From NCBI GenBank assembly GCA_026415275.1, contig JAOAHK010000047.1, positions 1 to 10,546 of the forward strand: a stretch of 10,546 bases of DNA, in the 5' to 3' direction. The DNA comes from Anaerolineales bacterium (GTDB lineage Bacteria; Chloroflexota; Anaerolineae; Anaerolineales; UBA4823). The position numbers and the translations under genes were made by a program. The stretch's first letter is position 1, and the number at the start of each line of letters is the position of its first letter. The notes under the pieces are model-generated. The model worked only from the letters and a program-made list of their open reading frames with translations, searched no databases and had not been told where the DNA came from. Shown here piece by piece: positions 1 to 6,902 of this stretch.

Positions 1-467
1 CCTTCAAGGGAAGGGCCTGTAAATGTTCTCGTGTCCTTTGCGTTGCGGATGGTCACTCTGTCTAAGACTGTTCCTCCGGCATTGTAAATAGCCGCTCCAC
101 CGAAAATATCGTTCGTCAGACCACCATCTAAAGTAATATTTCTTAGGGTCAAAGAAGCTCCTGATTGCACGTTAAAGATCCTTCCCGAAGCTCTTTGAAG
201 AGTAATCTGCCCCCCTCCGTCAATGATAGTGGTAGGTCCAGGGGAGATATCCACGGTATTGTTTAGAACAAGAGTATACGGCGCGCTTCCGCAATTGAAG
301 GTTACCGTCCCGCCCCCGCTCAGGGCTCCAAAAAAAGCAACCTCCGAGCAACTGCCGGGGGTGCCGCTTCCAACGGTTCCACCAGCTTGAACAGGCAAGG
401 GACGGATAATCAGTATCCCAATCCCGATCAAACAAAACACAAGGAGAAAACGAAACAGCGCTTTCAT
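1..467 (-). CDS. Exported right-handed beta-helix repeat protein, N-terminal part (truncated by window edge)
   Basis: The first 155 codons of a minus-strand gene are visible; the rest lies off the left edge, so there is no stop. It starts at ATG 467 with a GAGGT ribosome binding site at 474-478, six bases upstream. Residues 1-28 form a classic signal peptide: K2 and R6, a hydrophobic core at 7-21, and a V-Q-A cleavage site before GG. The mature part alternates short strands and turns, with phrases such as TTIIDGGGQITL, ASLTLRNITLDGG, AAIYNAGGTVLDRVTIRNA, the pattern of pectin-lyase-like parallel beta-helices (PbH1 / polymorphic outer membrane-like proteins). Such proteins are exported and often act in adhesion or polysaccharide binding; no catalytic residues can be judged from this fragment. 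It lies 25 bases downstream of the small gene at 493-714 and probably shares its transcript. The fold is well supported; substrate or partner is unknown. Confidence 0.85.
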   Translation of the reverse strand, partial: MKALFRFLLVFCLIGIGILIIRPLPVQAGGTVGSGTPGSCSEVAFFGALSGGGTVTFNCGSAPYTLVLNNTVDISPGPTTIIDGGGQITLQRASGRIFNVQSGASLTLRNITLDGGLTNDIFGGAAIYNAGGTVLDRVTIRNAKDTRTFTGPSLE

Positions 468-492
468 TCATTGACCTCACTTTCTTATCTTT

Positions 493-714
493 CTATTCTT
501 CATTTTCGTGATTTTCATCCGAATGGAATAAAATGGATGGAATGTAATCAGCCAAGAACAACTTTATTTGCTCAAAACTTGCAAAATAGATGTGATGCTG
601 GTCGGGTAAATGAAGGATTTGTCCATGCCATCCCGAACGACCACTCTCTTGCCAGATGCGCAAGATAAACGTCTCCGTTTTCAATGGTCGAAAGCCGCGG
701 GAATTTGAACTCAC
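493..714 (-). CDS. Small conserved-looking hypothetical protein (73 aa)
   Basis: This 73-residue frame starts at GTG 714 and ends at TAG 493-495. The core at residues 15-58 reads like a compact folded unit: a strand (TFILRIWQE), a Gly-rich turn, a strand pair (WHGQILHLPD, HHIYFAS) and an amphipathic helix (FEQIKLFLADYI). The tail is acidic (DENHENEE). This strand-W-G-Q-strand-helix layout resembles small uncharacterised proteins I associate with Chloroflexota, but I cannot name a family. It sits between the regulator (66 bases upstream) and the exported beta-helix gene (25 bases downstream), all on the minus strand, so it is probably co-transcribed. No clear Shine-Dalgarno precedes GTG 714; TTG 684 is a possible alternative start that keeps the core. 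The other frames covering this stretch give less protein-like translations. Function unknown. Confidence 0.6.
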   Translation of the reverse strand: MSSNSRGFRPLKTETFILRIWQESGRSGWHGQILHLPDQHHIYFASFEQIKLFLADYIPSILFHSDENHENEE

Positions 715-734
715 GCTAACGAGAATAGCATGAG

Positions 735-754
735 TTGCTTACAGAATTGCTTAC
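735..754. repeat. Two direct copies of TTGCTTAC, 12-base pitch
   Basis: TTGCTTAC occurs at 735-742 and again at 747-754 (plus-strand reading) in the 66-base gap between the regulator stop and the small gene start. The 12-base pitch places both copies on roughly the same face of the helix. BTAD/SARP-type regulators are known to bind short direct repeats spaced by about one helical turn, so this could be a site for the regulator encoded next door; that link is inference. Confidence 0.45.
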
Positions 755-780
755 AAATTCAACCTAAATAGGCTTTTTCT

Positions 781-3700
781 CTATATCTCATCCCCCCGGC
801 AAAGTCGCTCGTAGAGAATAATCGTCTCCTTGGAGGGAGTGACGTTGAGTTCATCAGCTAAAAACACGACCAATTGGTTATAGCTGCGGATTGCTTGCGT
901 ACGTTCGCCCAAACGGCTTAGGCATCGCATGCGCTCGCGATGAGCTTTTTCTAAAAACGGATCTATCCCCAATACCCTTTCAAAGGTCTCTTTTGCTGCA
1001 AGATAGTCTGCTTTGATGAATAAGATTTGGCCAAGATCGATCAGCGCCTGTAGGTGGGTTTGAATAAGCTCCTCGCGGCGAAAAATTGCCCATTCCCCGT
1101 AATCCATCCCCTGTAGAAATTCTCCCCGCCAGAGCCGAACGGCATTCTGCAGAAAAGTTTTCTGCTCCTCCAATCTTTCAGGATTCAACAAGATCGAAGA
1201 ACCGAACTCTGCCGCTTTCCGAACGTGTTCTTCATAATTGGCAACATCGTAATACCAAGATAAGTTCTGATTAACGGAATAAAACTTACCATCAAACTCG
1301 ATGCACGCATTGTCACCCAAGGCTTTACGAATAAAATGGATGCAGCGATGAAAGGAATTCCGAAACTGCTCGGGAGAAGCATCGCTCCACAAATCCAACG
1401 CGATTCGCTCTTTCGTGACTTTGGTTCTTTCCATCAAATAAAAAAACAATTCTTGCGCTTTATGATAGACCCAGCTTGTATCCCGAACAGCGTTTCCAGC
1501 GACATAAACCATGGGTGTCCCAAGTCCATAAACTTGGATCTGCGGAGAGATAACTTTCGCTTGAACGGATTGTTCCTGAGAAGATTTTGGAATCTGTAAT
1601 GATTCTTCGAGCAGAGACCATGCCTCCCCGATTGAAGGAACTGATCGAAATGCATGCATGATCCTATGAAGAGAGGTTGCTAAAGCAACTAGTTGCTCGG
1701 CGAACGGTGATAAGGTCGGAGTATTCCATTTTTGGCGGTGAGTCGAACTCGTCAGCAGGAAAGTGGCAGCCAGCCTTTGATCTTTCGGTGCAAAAACCAA
1801 GGCTGCCATTTCCAAGATTTCCACTCGCGTCATTGGACGATGCCGATGATCTAACTGGGTAACTGCGCAAGTTAAGTCGGCAATAGCATCTTCGTACCTA
1901 TCGTCGACTGACCTCAAGGCCGCCCGACAAGCGTACAGATGTGCCATAAGATCGATGTTATTGGATTGCCGGCATGAGCGAATGCCACCAGAGTACTTCT
2001 CTTCCGCATATTTCCAAAGGAGCCTTTGAACAGCAATATCCCCTAAATCCCGCTCAGTTTCACCTATAAACCAGTTAGCATGGCGCCGCCGATGAATTTG
2101 TTCCGCTTGTTGCATTAAGGCTTCAGCTTCCTGCAGATTTCCCTGTAAGCGTTCGCTTACCCCTCTTAATCGCAAATACAAGGCTTGTGCATGAAGATCA
2201 CCTATGTCATTTGAAAATTGCAATCCCTCATCAATCATGATTTGTAATTGAGCTTGTTTTCCTTGCAATAACGCGATTTCGGCAAGGTTGAAATGAGCCG
2301 CTAGAAGCGAAATACCAAGTTCTTTGGCAATTTGATACGCTTCTTCAAAACACTGTTTTGCCTTCTCATATTCGGCGAGATTGAAGTATAGTAAGCCAAG
2401 ATTATTTAGGGATACGGCAATCGGGTACCGGTCAGGCTGTTCTCGGCGGATTGCTAATGCAGCTTGATGATATTGCAGCGATTTTTCTACCTCACCCAAA
2501 TCGTCTGCCACCAAACCCAGCAAATCCAAGGCGATTGCCTCTAAGTTTGGGTTTGTTGCGCTTTGCGCCAAGCGTAAACTCACTTCTCCCCAATGTTTTC
2601 CAACAAAGCTATCTCCCTGACGACAAGCGATTCGACCGATGACATACGCGGTCTTCGCCTTGATTGCATCTGGTACATTTTGGTCACTCTCAGCAAGGCG
2701 AAAGATTTCTTCCGCCCAGGTGTGCCCTTCTTGCAGCGATCCGTGCATAAACCAATACCGAAAGAGGGCATTGACCAAACGCATCCCCAGAATCAAATGT
2801 TGAGAGTTGATCGCCCATCTCAGGGTTCCCCGAAAATGATCGACTAAATTGTCAATTGCTCGGACCGCTTCACCAGCACCCTGTCCCAGCAATTGGTTTT
2901 CATAGTGTTCTGCAGTGTGAACCGCCCATTCCAAATAGCGCTGCTGAACCTCCTCCGCCCGTCCACTTTCTGCAAGTTTTTGCTTGGCAAATTGGCGAAT
3001 GATCTCTAGGAGACGATAGCTAGCATTGGGATCATCAGGGTAGCTTACCCTGACGATCATCGATTTATCAATCAAACTCAAGAGAAGGTCAATAATCTTT
3101 TCGGGACCGGTATTCGGAGAATAAATTGCTAGAACGAGCTCTAACGAGAAATCCCCGTTCAAGACAGAAAGAAATTGAAGCAAATCTTGCTCCCCCTCGG
3201 AACACAATCCATATCCCCATTCTAGCACTGCTCGGATATCTTGGTGACGTTCTGGCAAGAGATCTTCCTGAAACCTCAAACTACGATGGAGCAAATCTAT
3301 TCCACGCGAAAGTTGTTGATCGATCTGACTAACCGACAGCACAGGTACTAGAGAAGCAGCTAACTCAATCGATAAAGGCAATCCTTCGAGACGGCGGCAA
3401 ATAGAAGCAATTGCCGGTGCATTCGCTTCGGTTAAAGAAAAATCAAAGGCAATTCTCTGCGCTCTCTGACAGAAGAGCGCTACAGACTCGCATTGGATTA
3501 AGTCCTCAATAGGTGTGTTATCTCCGAGCGGGACTGCCAATGGATTGATGCGAATAACTTTCTCGAATGGCAAGCCGAGGGGAATTAAGCTGGTGAGTAA
3601 GATGCGCAGTTCGGGACAGTATCTCTGTAAATCATACACAAATTCTGCAAGTGGTGCGACTAGGTGCTCGGCATTATCGAAAACGATCAATCCGCTCGAA

Positions 3701-4026
3701 TTCGCAAGTACACCGCGGATTAGATGCATCGAAAAACCACCTTCGGAATGGATTCCAAAAGCATCTAAAACGACTTGAGGCAGAAGGCGTTCTTCGGTGA
3801 CCAAGTTCAAATTAACCCACCAGCAATTCCCCTGATACAACCCAATCATTTGATGGGCTATCTCTAAGGCAAGCCTAGTCTTACCACTGCCGGCGCTTCC
3901 GCAAATCGTGACCACCCTATCCTTTCTCAGCGAGTCTTCAACTGCCTGTAATTCGTTTATTCTCCCCACCAAGACAGAAGGGGAGAGCGGTAACCGACCA
4001 AGAATACTTGCCGTTTGGGTTGGCAC
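781..4026 (-). CDS. NB-ARC / TPR transcriptional regulator with C-terminal SARP-like winged helix and BTAD domain
   Basis: A large cytoplasmic regulator of 1081 residues from GTG 4026 (numbering from there). Order: NB-ARC ATPase with P-loop GSAGSGKT (43-50), Walker B LIVFDN (113-118), RILLTS (141-146) and a GLPL motif (215-218); a helical and TPR region (about 460-735, e.g. NLGLLYFNLAEYEKAKQCFE); an OmpR/SARP-type winged helix (about 828-925); and a BTAD domain (about 924-1075, with DVANYEEHVRKA and LYERL). NTP binding through NB-ARC is expected to gate a DNA-binding switch. In Streptomyces SARP/AfsR proteins the winged helix and BTAD come first; here they are last. The frame stays open to ATG 4317, but those 97 codons have no recognisable domain, are rich in AGA/AGG arginine codons (8 of 10 Arg), and carry a strong promoter. 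GTG 4026 has an AGAAGGA site and places LP-x-S-x-LVGR-x-NEL near the N-terminus, as is usual. It heads a probable three-gene operon. The target is unknown. Confidence 0.88.
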   Translation of the reverse strand: MPTQTASILGRLPLSPSVLVGRINELQAVEDSLRKDRVVTICGSAGSGKTRLALEIAHQMIGLYQGNCWWVNLNLVTEERLLPQVVLDAFGIHSEGGFSMHLIRGVLANSSGLIVFDNAEHLVAPLAEFVYDLQRYCPELRILLTSLIPLGLPFEKVIRINPLAVPLGDNTPIEDLIQCESVALFCQRAQRIAFDFSLTEANAPAIASICRRLEGLPLSIELAASLVPVLSVSQIDQQLSRGIDLLHRSLRFQEDLLPERHQDIRAVLEWGYGLCSEGEQDLLQFLSVLNGDFSLELVLAIYSPNTGPEKIIDLLLSLIDKSMIVRVSYPDDPNASYRLLEIIRQFAKQKLAESGRAEEVQQRYLEWAVHTAEHYENQLLGQGAGEAVRAIDNLVDHFRGTLRWAINSQHLILGMRLVNALFRYWFMHGSLQEGHTWAEEIFRLAESDQNVPDAIKAKTAYVIGRIACRQGDSFVGKHWGEVSLRLAQSATNPNLEAIALDLLGLVADDLGEVEKSLQYHQAALAIRREQPDRYPIAVSLNNLGLLYFNLAEYEKAKQCFEEAYQIAKELGISLLAAHFNLAEIALLQGKQAQLQIMIDEGLQFSNDIGDLHAQALYLRLRGVSERLQGNLQEAEALMQQAEQIHRRRHANWFIGETERDLGDIAVQRLLWKYAEEKYSGGIRSCRQSNNIDLMAHLYACRAALRSVDDRYEDAIADLTCAVTQLDHRHRPMTRVEILEMAALVFAPKDQRLAATFLLTSSTHRQKWNTPTLSPFAEQLVALATSLHRIMHAFRSVPSIGEAWSLLEESLQIPKSSQEQSVQAKVISPQIQVYGLGTPMVYVAGNAVRDTSWVYHKAQELFFYLMERTKVTKERIALDLWSDASPEQFRNSFHRCIHFIRKALGDNACIEFDGKFYSVNQNLSWYYDVANYEEHVRKAAEFGSSILLNPERLEEQKTFLQNAVRLWRGEFLQGMDYGEWAIFRREELIQTHLQALIDLGQILFIKADYLAAKETFERVLGIDPFLEKAHRERMRCLSRLGERTQAIRSYNQLVVFLADELNVTPSKETIILYERLCRGDEI

Positions 4027-4031
4027 CAAAA

Positions 4032-4038
4032 TCCTTCT
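4032..4038 (-). promoter_or_regulatory. Ribosome binding site deciding the regulator start (GTG 4026)
   Basis: On the minus strand AGAAGGA (4038 down to 4032) lies five bases upstream of GTG 4026-4024. None of the upstream in-frame ATG codons (4317, 4209, 4140, 4074, 4068) has a comparable purine-rich site at proper spacing. Confidence 0.6.
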
Positions 4039-4072
4039 AAAACTAAACAATAAACGCAAATAGAACATTCCC

Positions 4073-4101
4073 ATTATATAGCGAAGTAAGTTTATTGACA
4101 A
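4073..4101 (-). promoter_or_regulatory. Near-consensus sigma-70-type promoter for the regulator operon
   Basis: On the minus strand TTGTCA (4101-4096, five of six consensus bases), a 17-base spacer, then TATAAT (4078-4073, six of six). Predicted transcription start is near 4066, about 40 bases upstream of GTG 4026. It lies within the open frame leading back to ATG 4317, so it favours the shorter protein. Confidence 0.7.
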
Positions 4102-4521
4102 TTCTTGGGTAAAAAATCCGATTTGAGCAGAGTCTAGCATAGTCGGTTCATCTACCTGGGAACTGTCTTCTTTACCACCGATCTCTGGGAAGTTCCTCAC
4201 TTTTGTCATAGACGGAGGGAGCCTCGAACCCTCGAACCTCACATTTGGACTGTGCGCGTTGACCAAGAGAAGACCATTTTCTAATCTTCTCCTAAGCAAA
4301 TGAGCATCGGTTTTCATCTATGCTTAAGCAGGTAGTGAGCTTCAAGCGATTCAACAACTCTAGGGGGAAAGATTGTTTGATTGCTTTAGAGAAAACTCAA
4401 CTGCCCCTTATTAGTTGGTCAACAGTTTTATTGTTAGCGGCTGTGAGGAATAATCCAATGCAATCTCTTTAGCCGTCTTAGGATGGCCTGCACATTTCTT
4501 ACCAGAAAGCAGGTTTCAGAG

Positions 4522-5868
4522 ATGTTCAAGAAAGTCTTTCCTTTCACTACTTTTGGCGTGCTGGCTCTAACTGCGTGTATTCAAGGCATATTCCCACCCA
4601 CACCATTGCTCTCCACGACAGGTTATAACTTGGACACTCCCGGCAACCCTATTGCCATTGCCGTTGAACCCAATGGACGGAAGAATGTCTTGTGGTTGGA
4701 GAGAGGGGAAGGCGTTGGAGAAGTGGGCAAACTGATCTTTTGGCGAACGCATTTCGGGGAACCGACAGGCACAGCTTCTCTCGATGTCAATTATGCGGCG
4801 GCGCCGGATATTGCGGTGACCGATTCGGGAGTTGCTTACCTTGCGTGGTATCGCTCAAATGCACCTTCTCGGACTTTCCACTATGCCGCGATGCCCGTTG
4901 GGAGCACATCAATCACTCCCAACACGCTTTATTCGGGCGATCTATATAGCACTGCCCTGCATTTGCGAGTCATCGCTCGGGGGGAAGTGGTGTATGCAGT
5001 TTTTCCAGGCTATGGATGTTTATACTTCCAACAACTATCCCCAGGGGCGGGGTCTAGGAAAAAAGTGGCTGACTATGTTGTACCAAATAGCTCGTTAGAA
5101 AATCTGCAAGTGAGCATTGATGCGGCGGATAAGTTGCATGTTGTCTGGGTAGAAAAGGATAATATAGCCGGGAATTATCGCATTCGCTACAACAGCAACG
5201 CTACAACTACCAGTAGTGGAGATATGAATCAAGACCGCGCTATTGGTTACTCCTCACCGGGAGAATCTTTGGCGATTACCAATGCCGGAACGCCTCCCAA
5301 TGAAAAAGTTTATATTCTAAAAAGATTTGAGAGTGGCAGGATTTTCGTCTCCTCCTGTTTGACGAACGGTTGCCCTTTGATGACCGAAAACGAGATCCAT
5401 CTGTCTCCAAGTTCATGGCTGATTTCAGAGCTTCGGGCGGTAGGGATCGGCAGCTCAGTTTATGTTGCTTTTCTGGCTATGAATAGCAGCACATCAAATA
5501 GTGAGCTTTTTTATATTTCCAATCTCACTGCCAACCCAGCCGAGCAGCGGATAACCACCTCCGATTACTCAAAATCTGACTTAAACATGGTGCGGGTGCA
5601 GGGGGAAAGCTTCTTTTTGCCAATTGTTGGTTGGAGACGATACGCTCCGACATCTCCCTACACCTTGGATGATGCCTATATCTGGGCACCCTATTATGGT
5701 ACAAGAAAGATCTTTACCTCCACATCAACCGCCCGGCATCAGGGAAGCGATTTAGCAGCCAATGGCGAGTGGGTGGCCGGCGTGTGGGCAGCCGAATATA
5801 ACGGACGCCTCGTGCCCTTTCTTAGCGGGAATGCCTATCAGTCAAATTTGCCCCTCGTCTCGAAGTGA
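4522..5868 (+). CDS. Lipoprotein with beta-propeller-like repeats
   Basis: A 448-residue exported protein. From ATG 4522 the N-terminus is a lipoprotein signal peptide: KK at 3-4, a hydrophobic core, then lipobox L16-T17-A18-C19, so Cys19 would be lipidated and the protein anchored on the outer face of the membrane. An in-frame ATG at 4483 would add 13 residues before the basic patch and has AGG directly abutting the start, so 4522 is preferred. The body is a series of repeats where a strand ending in an aromatic-W phrase follows a D/G-rich turn: AVEPNGRKNVLWLE, AVTDSGVAYLAWY, SIDAADKLHVVWVE, GIGSSVYVAFLA, AANGEWVAGVWAA. This is the blade pattern of sialidase/BNR-like propellers, but no catalytic Asp-box set is evident, so a binding or structural role is more likely than an enzyme. 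It ends in SNLPLVSK, like the exported protein at 6953-10180. The last 47 bases overlap the convergent RNase H-like gene. Confidence 0.85.
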   Translation: MFKKVFPFTTFGVLALTACIQGIFPPTPLLSTTGYNLDTPGNPIAIAVEPNGRKNVLWLERGEGVGEVGKLIFWRTHFGEPTGTASLDVNYAAAPDIAVTDSGVAYLAWYRSNAPSRTFHYAAMPVGSTSITPNTLYSGDLYSTALHLRVIARGEVVYAVFPGYGCLYFQQLSPGAGSRKKVADYVVPNSSLENLQVSIDAADKLHVVWVEKDNIAGNYRIRYNSNATTTSSGDMNQDRAIGYSSPGESLAITNAGTPPNEKVYILKRFESGRIFVSSCLTNGCPLMTENEIHLSPSSWLISELRAVGIGSSVYVAFLAMNSSTSNSELFYISNLTANPAEQRITTSDYSKSDLNMVRVQGESFFLPIVGWRRYAPTSPYTLDDAYIWAPYYGTRKIFTSTSTARHQGSDLAANGEWVAGVWAAEYNGRLVPFLSGNAYQSNLPLVSK

Positions 5869-6391
5869 GGAACGACTCCATCCATTGACGTAATCGCTCC
5901 TGAGATTGAAGATATGAAGCGTATCGCTCAGAATTTTCATAAACCTCGTCAATCTCTTTCGCCTGGGCAGCAGCCCTCTTTGCCAGTTGATCGGCTTTCC
6001 CCATACCACCATCCCCTGCTCTTTTTTCCTGAAACACCATCTCGACTTTGCGAAATTCCAGCAACTCTTTCACCTCCTCCCATAAGTCTCGATTGGGTCG
6101 CTCCATGCCGTCGATCCCCCGCCAATTCCAACGCCTCTCCCAGATGGATAGCCGATCCCGAACGATTGTATCGTACACATATTCGCTGCAAGTGACACAG
6201 CGAGCGTGCTCTCCCACGGCGATCTGTTCTAAGCCCCGCAGAAAAGCCAGCAGATGCATGCGCGGATCGGTTGAGAGGCGATAGCCGCCCGAGAGTTCCC
6301 GAGTAACTTTTTCGCTTTCAACCACAACCACGCCCCAACCCGCCTTGCCCGGATTCTTATGGGTATATCCTACGCAATAGAGTGTTTTCAT
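5822..6391 (-). CDS. RNase HI-fold protein lacking catalytic residues (probable pseudoenzyme)
   Basis: A 189-residue protein whose first about 145 residues align along their length with RNase HI: NPGKAGWG matches NPGPGGYG, GYRLSTDPRMHLL matches GYTRTTNNRMELM, TCSEYV matches TDSQYV, NRDLW matches NVDLW, ADQLAKRAAA matches CDELARAAA of the E. coli enzyme. RNase HI cleaves RNA in RNA-DNA hybrids using Asp10, Glu48, Asp70 and Asp134 with two metals. Here the equivalents are Val7, His46, Cys68 and Asp134, and the loop His124 is Arg124, so only one carboxylate remains and hydrolysis is not expected. The frame is intact, and the start at ATG 6391 is preceded by AGGAGGTGA, a near-perfect Shine-Dalgarno, so it is presumably well translated rather than a decaying gene. 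A 45-residue charged helical tail (about 145-189) is extra relative to the family. It could bind hybrids or nucleic acid without cutting; that is inference. Confidence 0.85.
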   Translation of the reverse strand: MKTLYCVGYTHKNPGKAGWGVVVVESEKVTRELSGGYRLSTDPRMHLLAFLRGLEQIAVGEHARCVTCSEYVYDTIVRDRLSIWERRWNWRGIDGMERPNRDLWEEVKELLEFRKVEMVFQEKRAGDGGMGKADQLAKRAAAQAKEIDEVYENSERYASYLQSQERLRQWMESFLTSRRGANLTDRHSR

Positions 6392-6394
6392 TGT

Positions 6395-6403
6395 TCACCT
6401 CCT
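6395..6403 (-). promoter_or_regulatory. Very strong Shine-Dalgarno of the RNase H-like gene
   Basis: AGGAGGTGA on the minus strand (6403 to 6395) complements the 16S rRNA tail along its whole length; AGGAGG lies six bases before ATG 6391. It fixes the start codon and implies efficient translation. Confidence 0.85.
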
Positions 6404-6611
6404 CTATGCAGAAATCTTGCACTCTCAATCGGAAATTGTGCCTCCTTTTATGCTTTGAGTCATGCGGAGAAATCCTCAATTAGGTTTAAAAACGGCTCCG
6501 TTCTACAGGGTGGCTGAGGAGGTTCATCGGTTGAGTTATCTAGAATCGCAGACATCCGTCCCTGTGAATGCAGCGTCAACTAATGAGGAACGAATAAACG
6601 AATGTCCATTC

Positions 6612-6812
6612 GAGCGCGCCCTTTATAATGCCGATAGTGCCCCCTGCCCTGTCAAATGAGCTCCTTTGTCGTGTCCAGCGCGCTCTTCATCATGCCGAAA
6701 GCCCCGTATGTCATATCGAACAAGAAGGAGCATCTTACAGAAGACAAGTCAAGAGCTCTCGCTTCGCTCGAGGTGATATCCAAATTCGTCGAAACGCGCC
6801 CTATCTCATGTC
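6612..6812. repeat. Decayed tandem array of 21-base repeats (heptad coding potential on both strands)
   Basis: Five adjacent units can be aligned codon by codon: 6612-6632, 6633-6653, 6655-6675, 6676-6696 and 6697-6717; a single extra A at 6654 separates the second and third. The next two to three units (6718-6790) are too diverged to align firmly, and a clear copy with one extra A returns at 6791-6812. Read on the plus strand the consensus encodes roughly ERALCHV; on the minus strand roughly DMTKGAL (visible as DMTYGAF, GMMKSAL, DTTKELI, GIIKGAL). Against the consensus codons the unit at 6791-6812 matches 19 of 21 positions, 6612-6632 matches 17 and 6697-6717 matches 16. Stops and frame breaks show it no longer encodes a protein. 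Confidence 0.65.
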
Positions 6813-6893
6813 TCCAAATTGACATCATTATCACGCGTTACGTTTTTCCCTCTCAAGTGATGACATTTAGCTAGCAAATAGCCGCTCAATCTC

Positions 6894-6902
6894 TGCTATA
6901 CT
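6894..6902 (+). promoter_or_regulatory. Extended -10 promoter upstream of the dehydrogenase-cytochrome gene
   Basis: TG-C-TATACT (6894-6902) matches an extended -10 element, with TATACT five of six consensus bases. No good -35 lies 16-18 bases upstream, which is usual for extended -10 promoters. Predicted start near 6909 gives a leader of about 45 bases before ATG 6953. Confidence 0.45.

Larger units (their letters stand above)
4027..4521. other. Divergent intergenic region between regulator and lipoprotein gene
   Basis: If the regulator starts at GTG 4026 and the lipoprotein at ATG 4522, this 495-base stretch has no gene. It holds the regulator promoter (4073-4101), a tandem 8-base repeat CCTCGAAC at 4222-4237, a 7-base inverted repeat GAGAAGA / TCTTCTC (4267-4273 and 4285-4291, 11-base loop) and a perfect palindrome TGCTTAAGCA (4321-4330). 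I found no convincing -35/-10 pair for the plus-strand gene. The minus-strand frame from ATG 4317 to 4027 is open, so an N-terminal extension of the regulator is not fully excluded. Confidence 0.55.

Noticed and set aside
680..781. A tRNA-like 3' end on the minus strand (TTCAAATTCCCGC followed by GGCTTTCGACCA, with AAAAGCC upstream at a type II tRNA distance)
   Set aside because: The T-stem needs an 8-base loop and still has a mismatch, no anticodon stem or D-stem can be drawn in between, and the bases fit the start of the small protein frame.
4205..4240. GAGGGTTCGAGG-CTCCCTCC on the minus strand, resembling a tRNA-Leu 3' half and possible attachment site
   Set aside because: The T-stem pairs imperfectly, no matching acceptor 5' strand or anticodon arm lies upstream, and it does not match the other tRNA-like stretch near 700. 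It is better described as a short tandem repeat CCTCGAAC.
4258..4423. Nine-base inverted pair GTTGACCAA (4258-4266) and TTGGTCAAC (4415-4423)
   Set aside because: Arms are about 150 bases apart; a 9-base match somewhere in a 500-base region is expected by chance about half the time.
6612..6812. CRISPR array
   Set aside because: Units are directly adjacent without unique spacers and diverge strongly; this is a tandem repeat, not repeat-spacer structure.
6462..6874. Several overlapping short open frames in both strands of the gap before the dehydrogenase fusion
   Set aside because: They overlap each other, have no ribosome binding sites or recognisable domains, and much of their peptide sequence comes from the decayed 21-base repeats.
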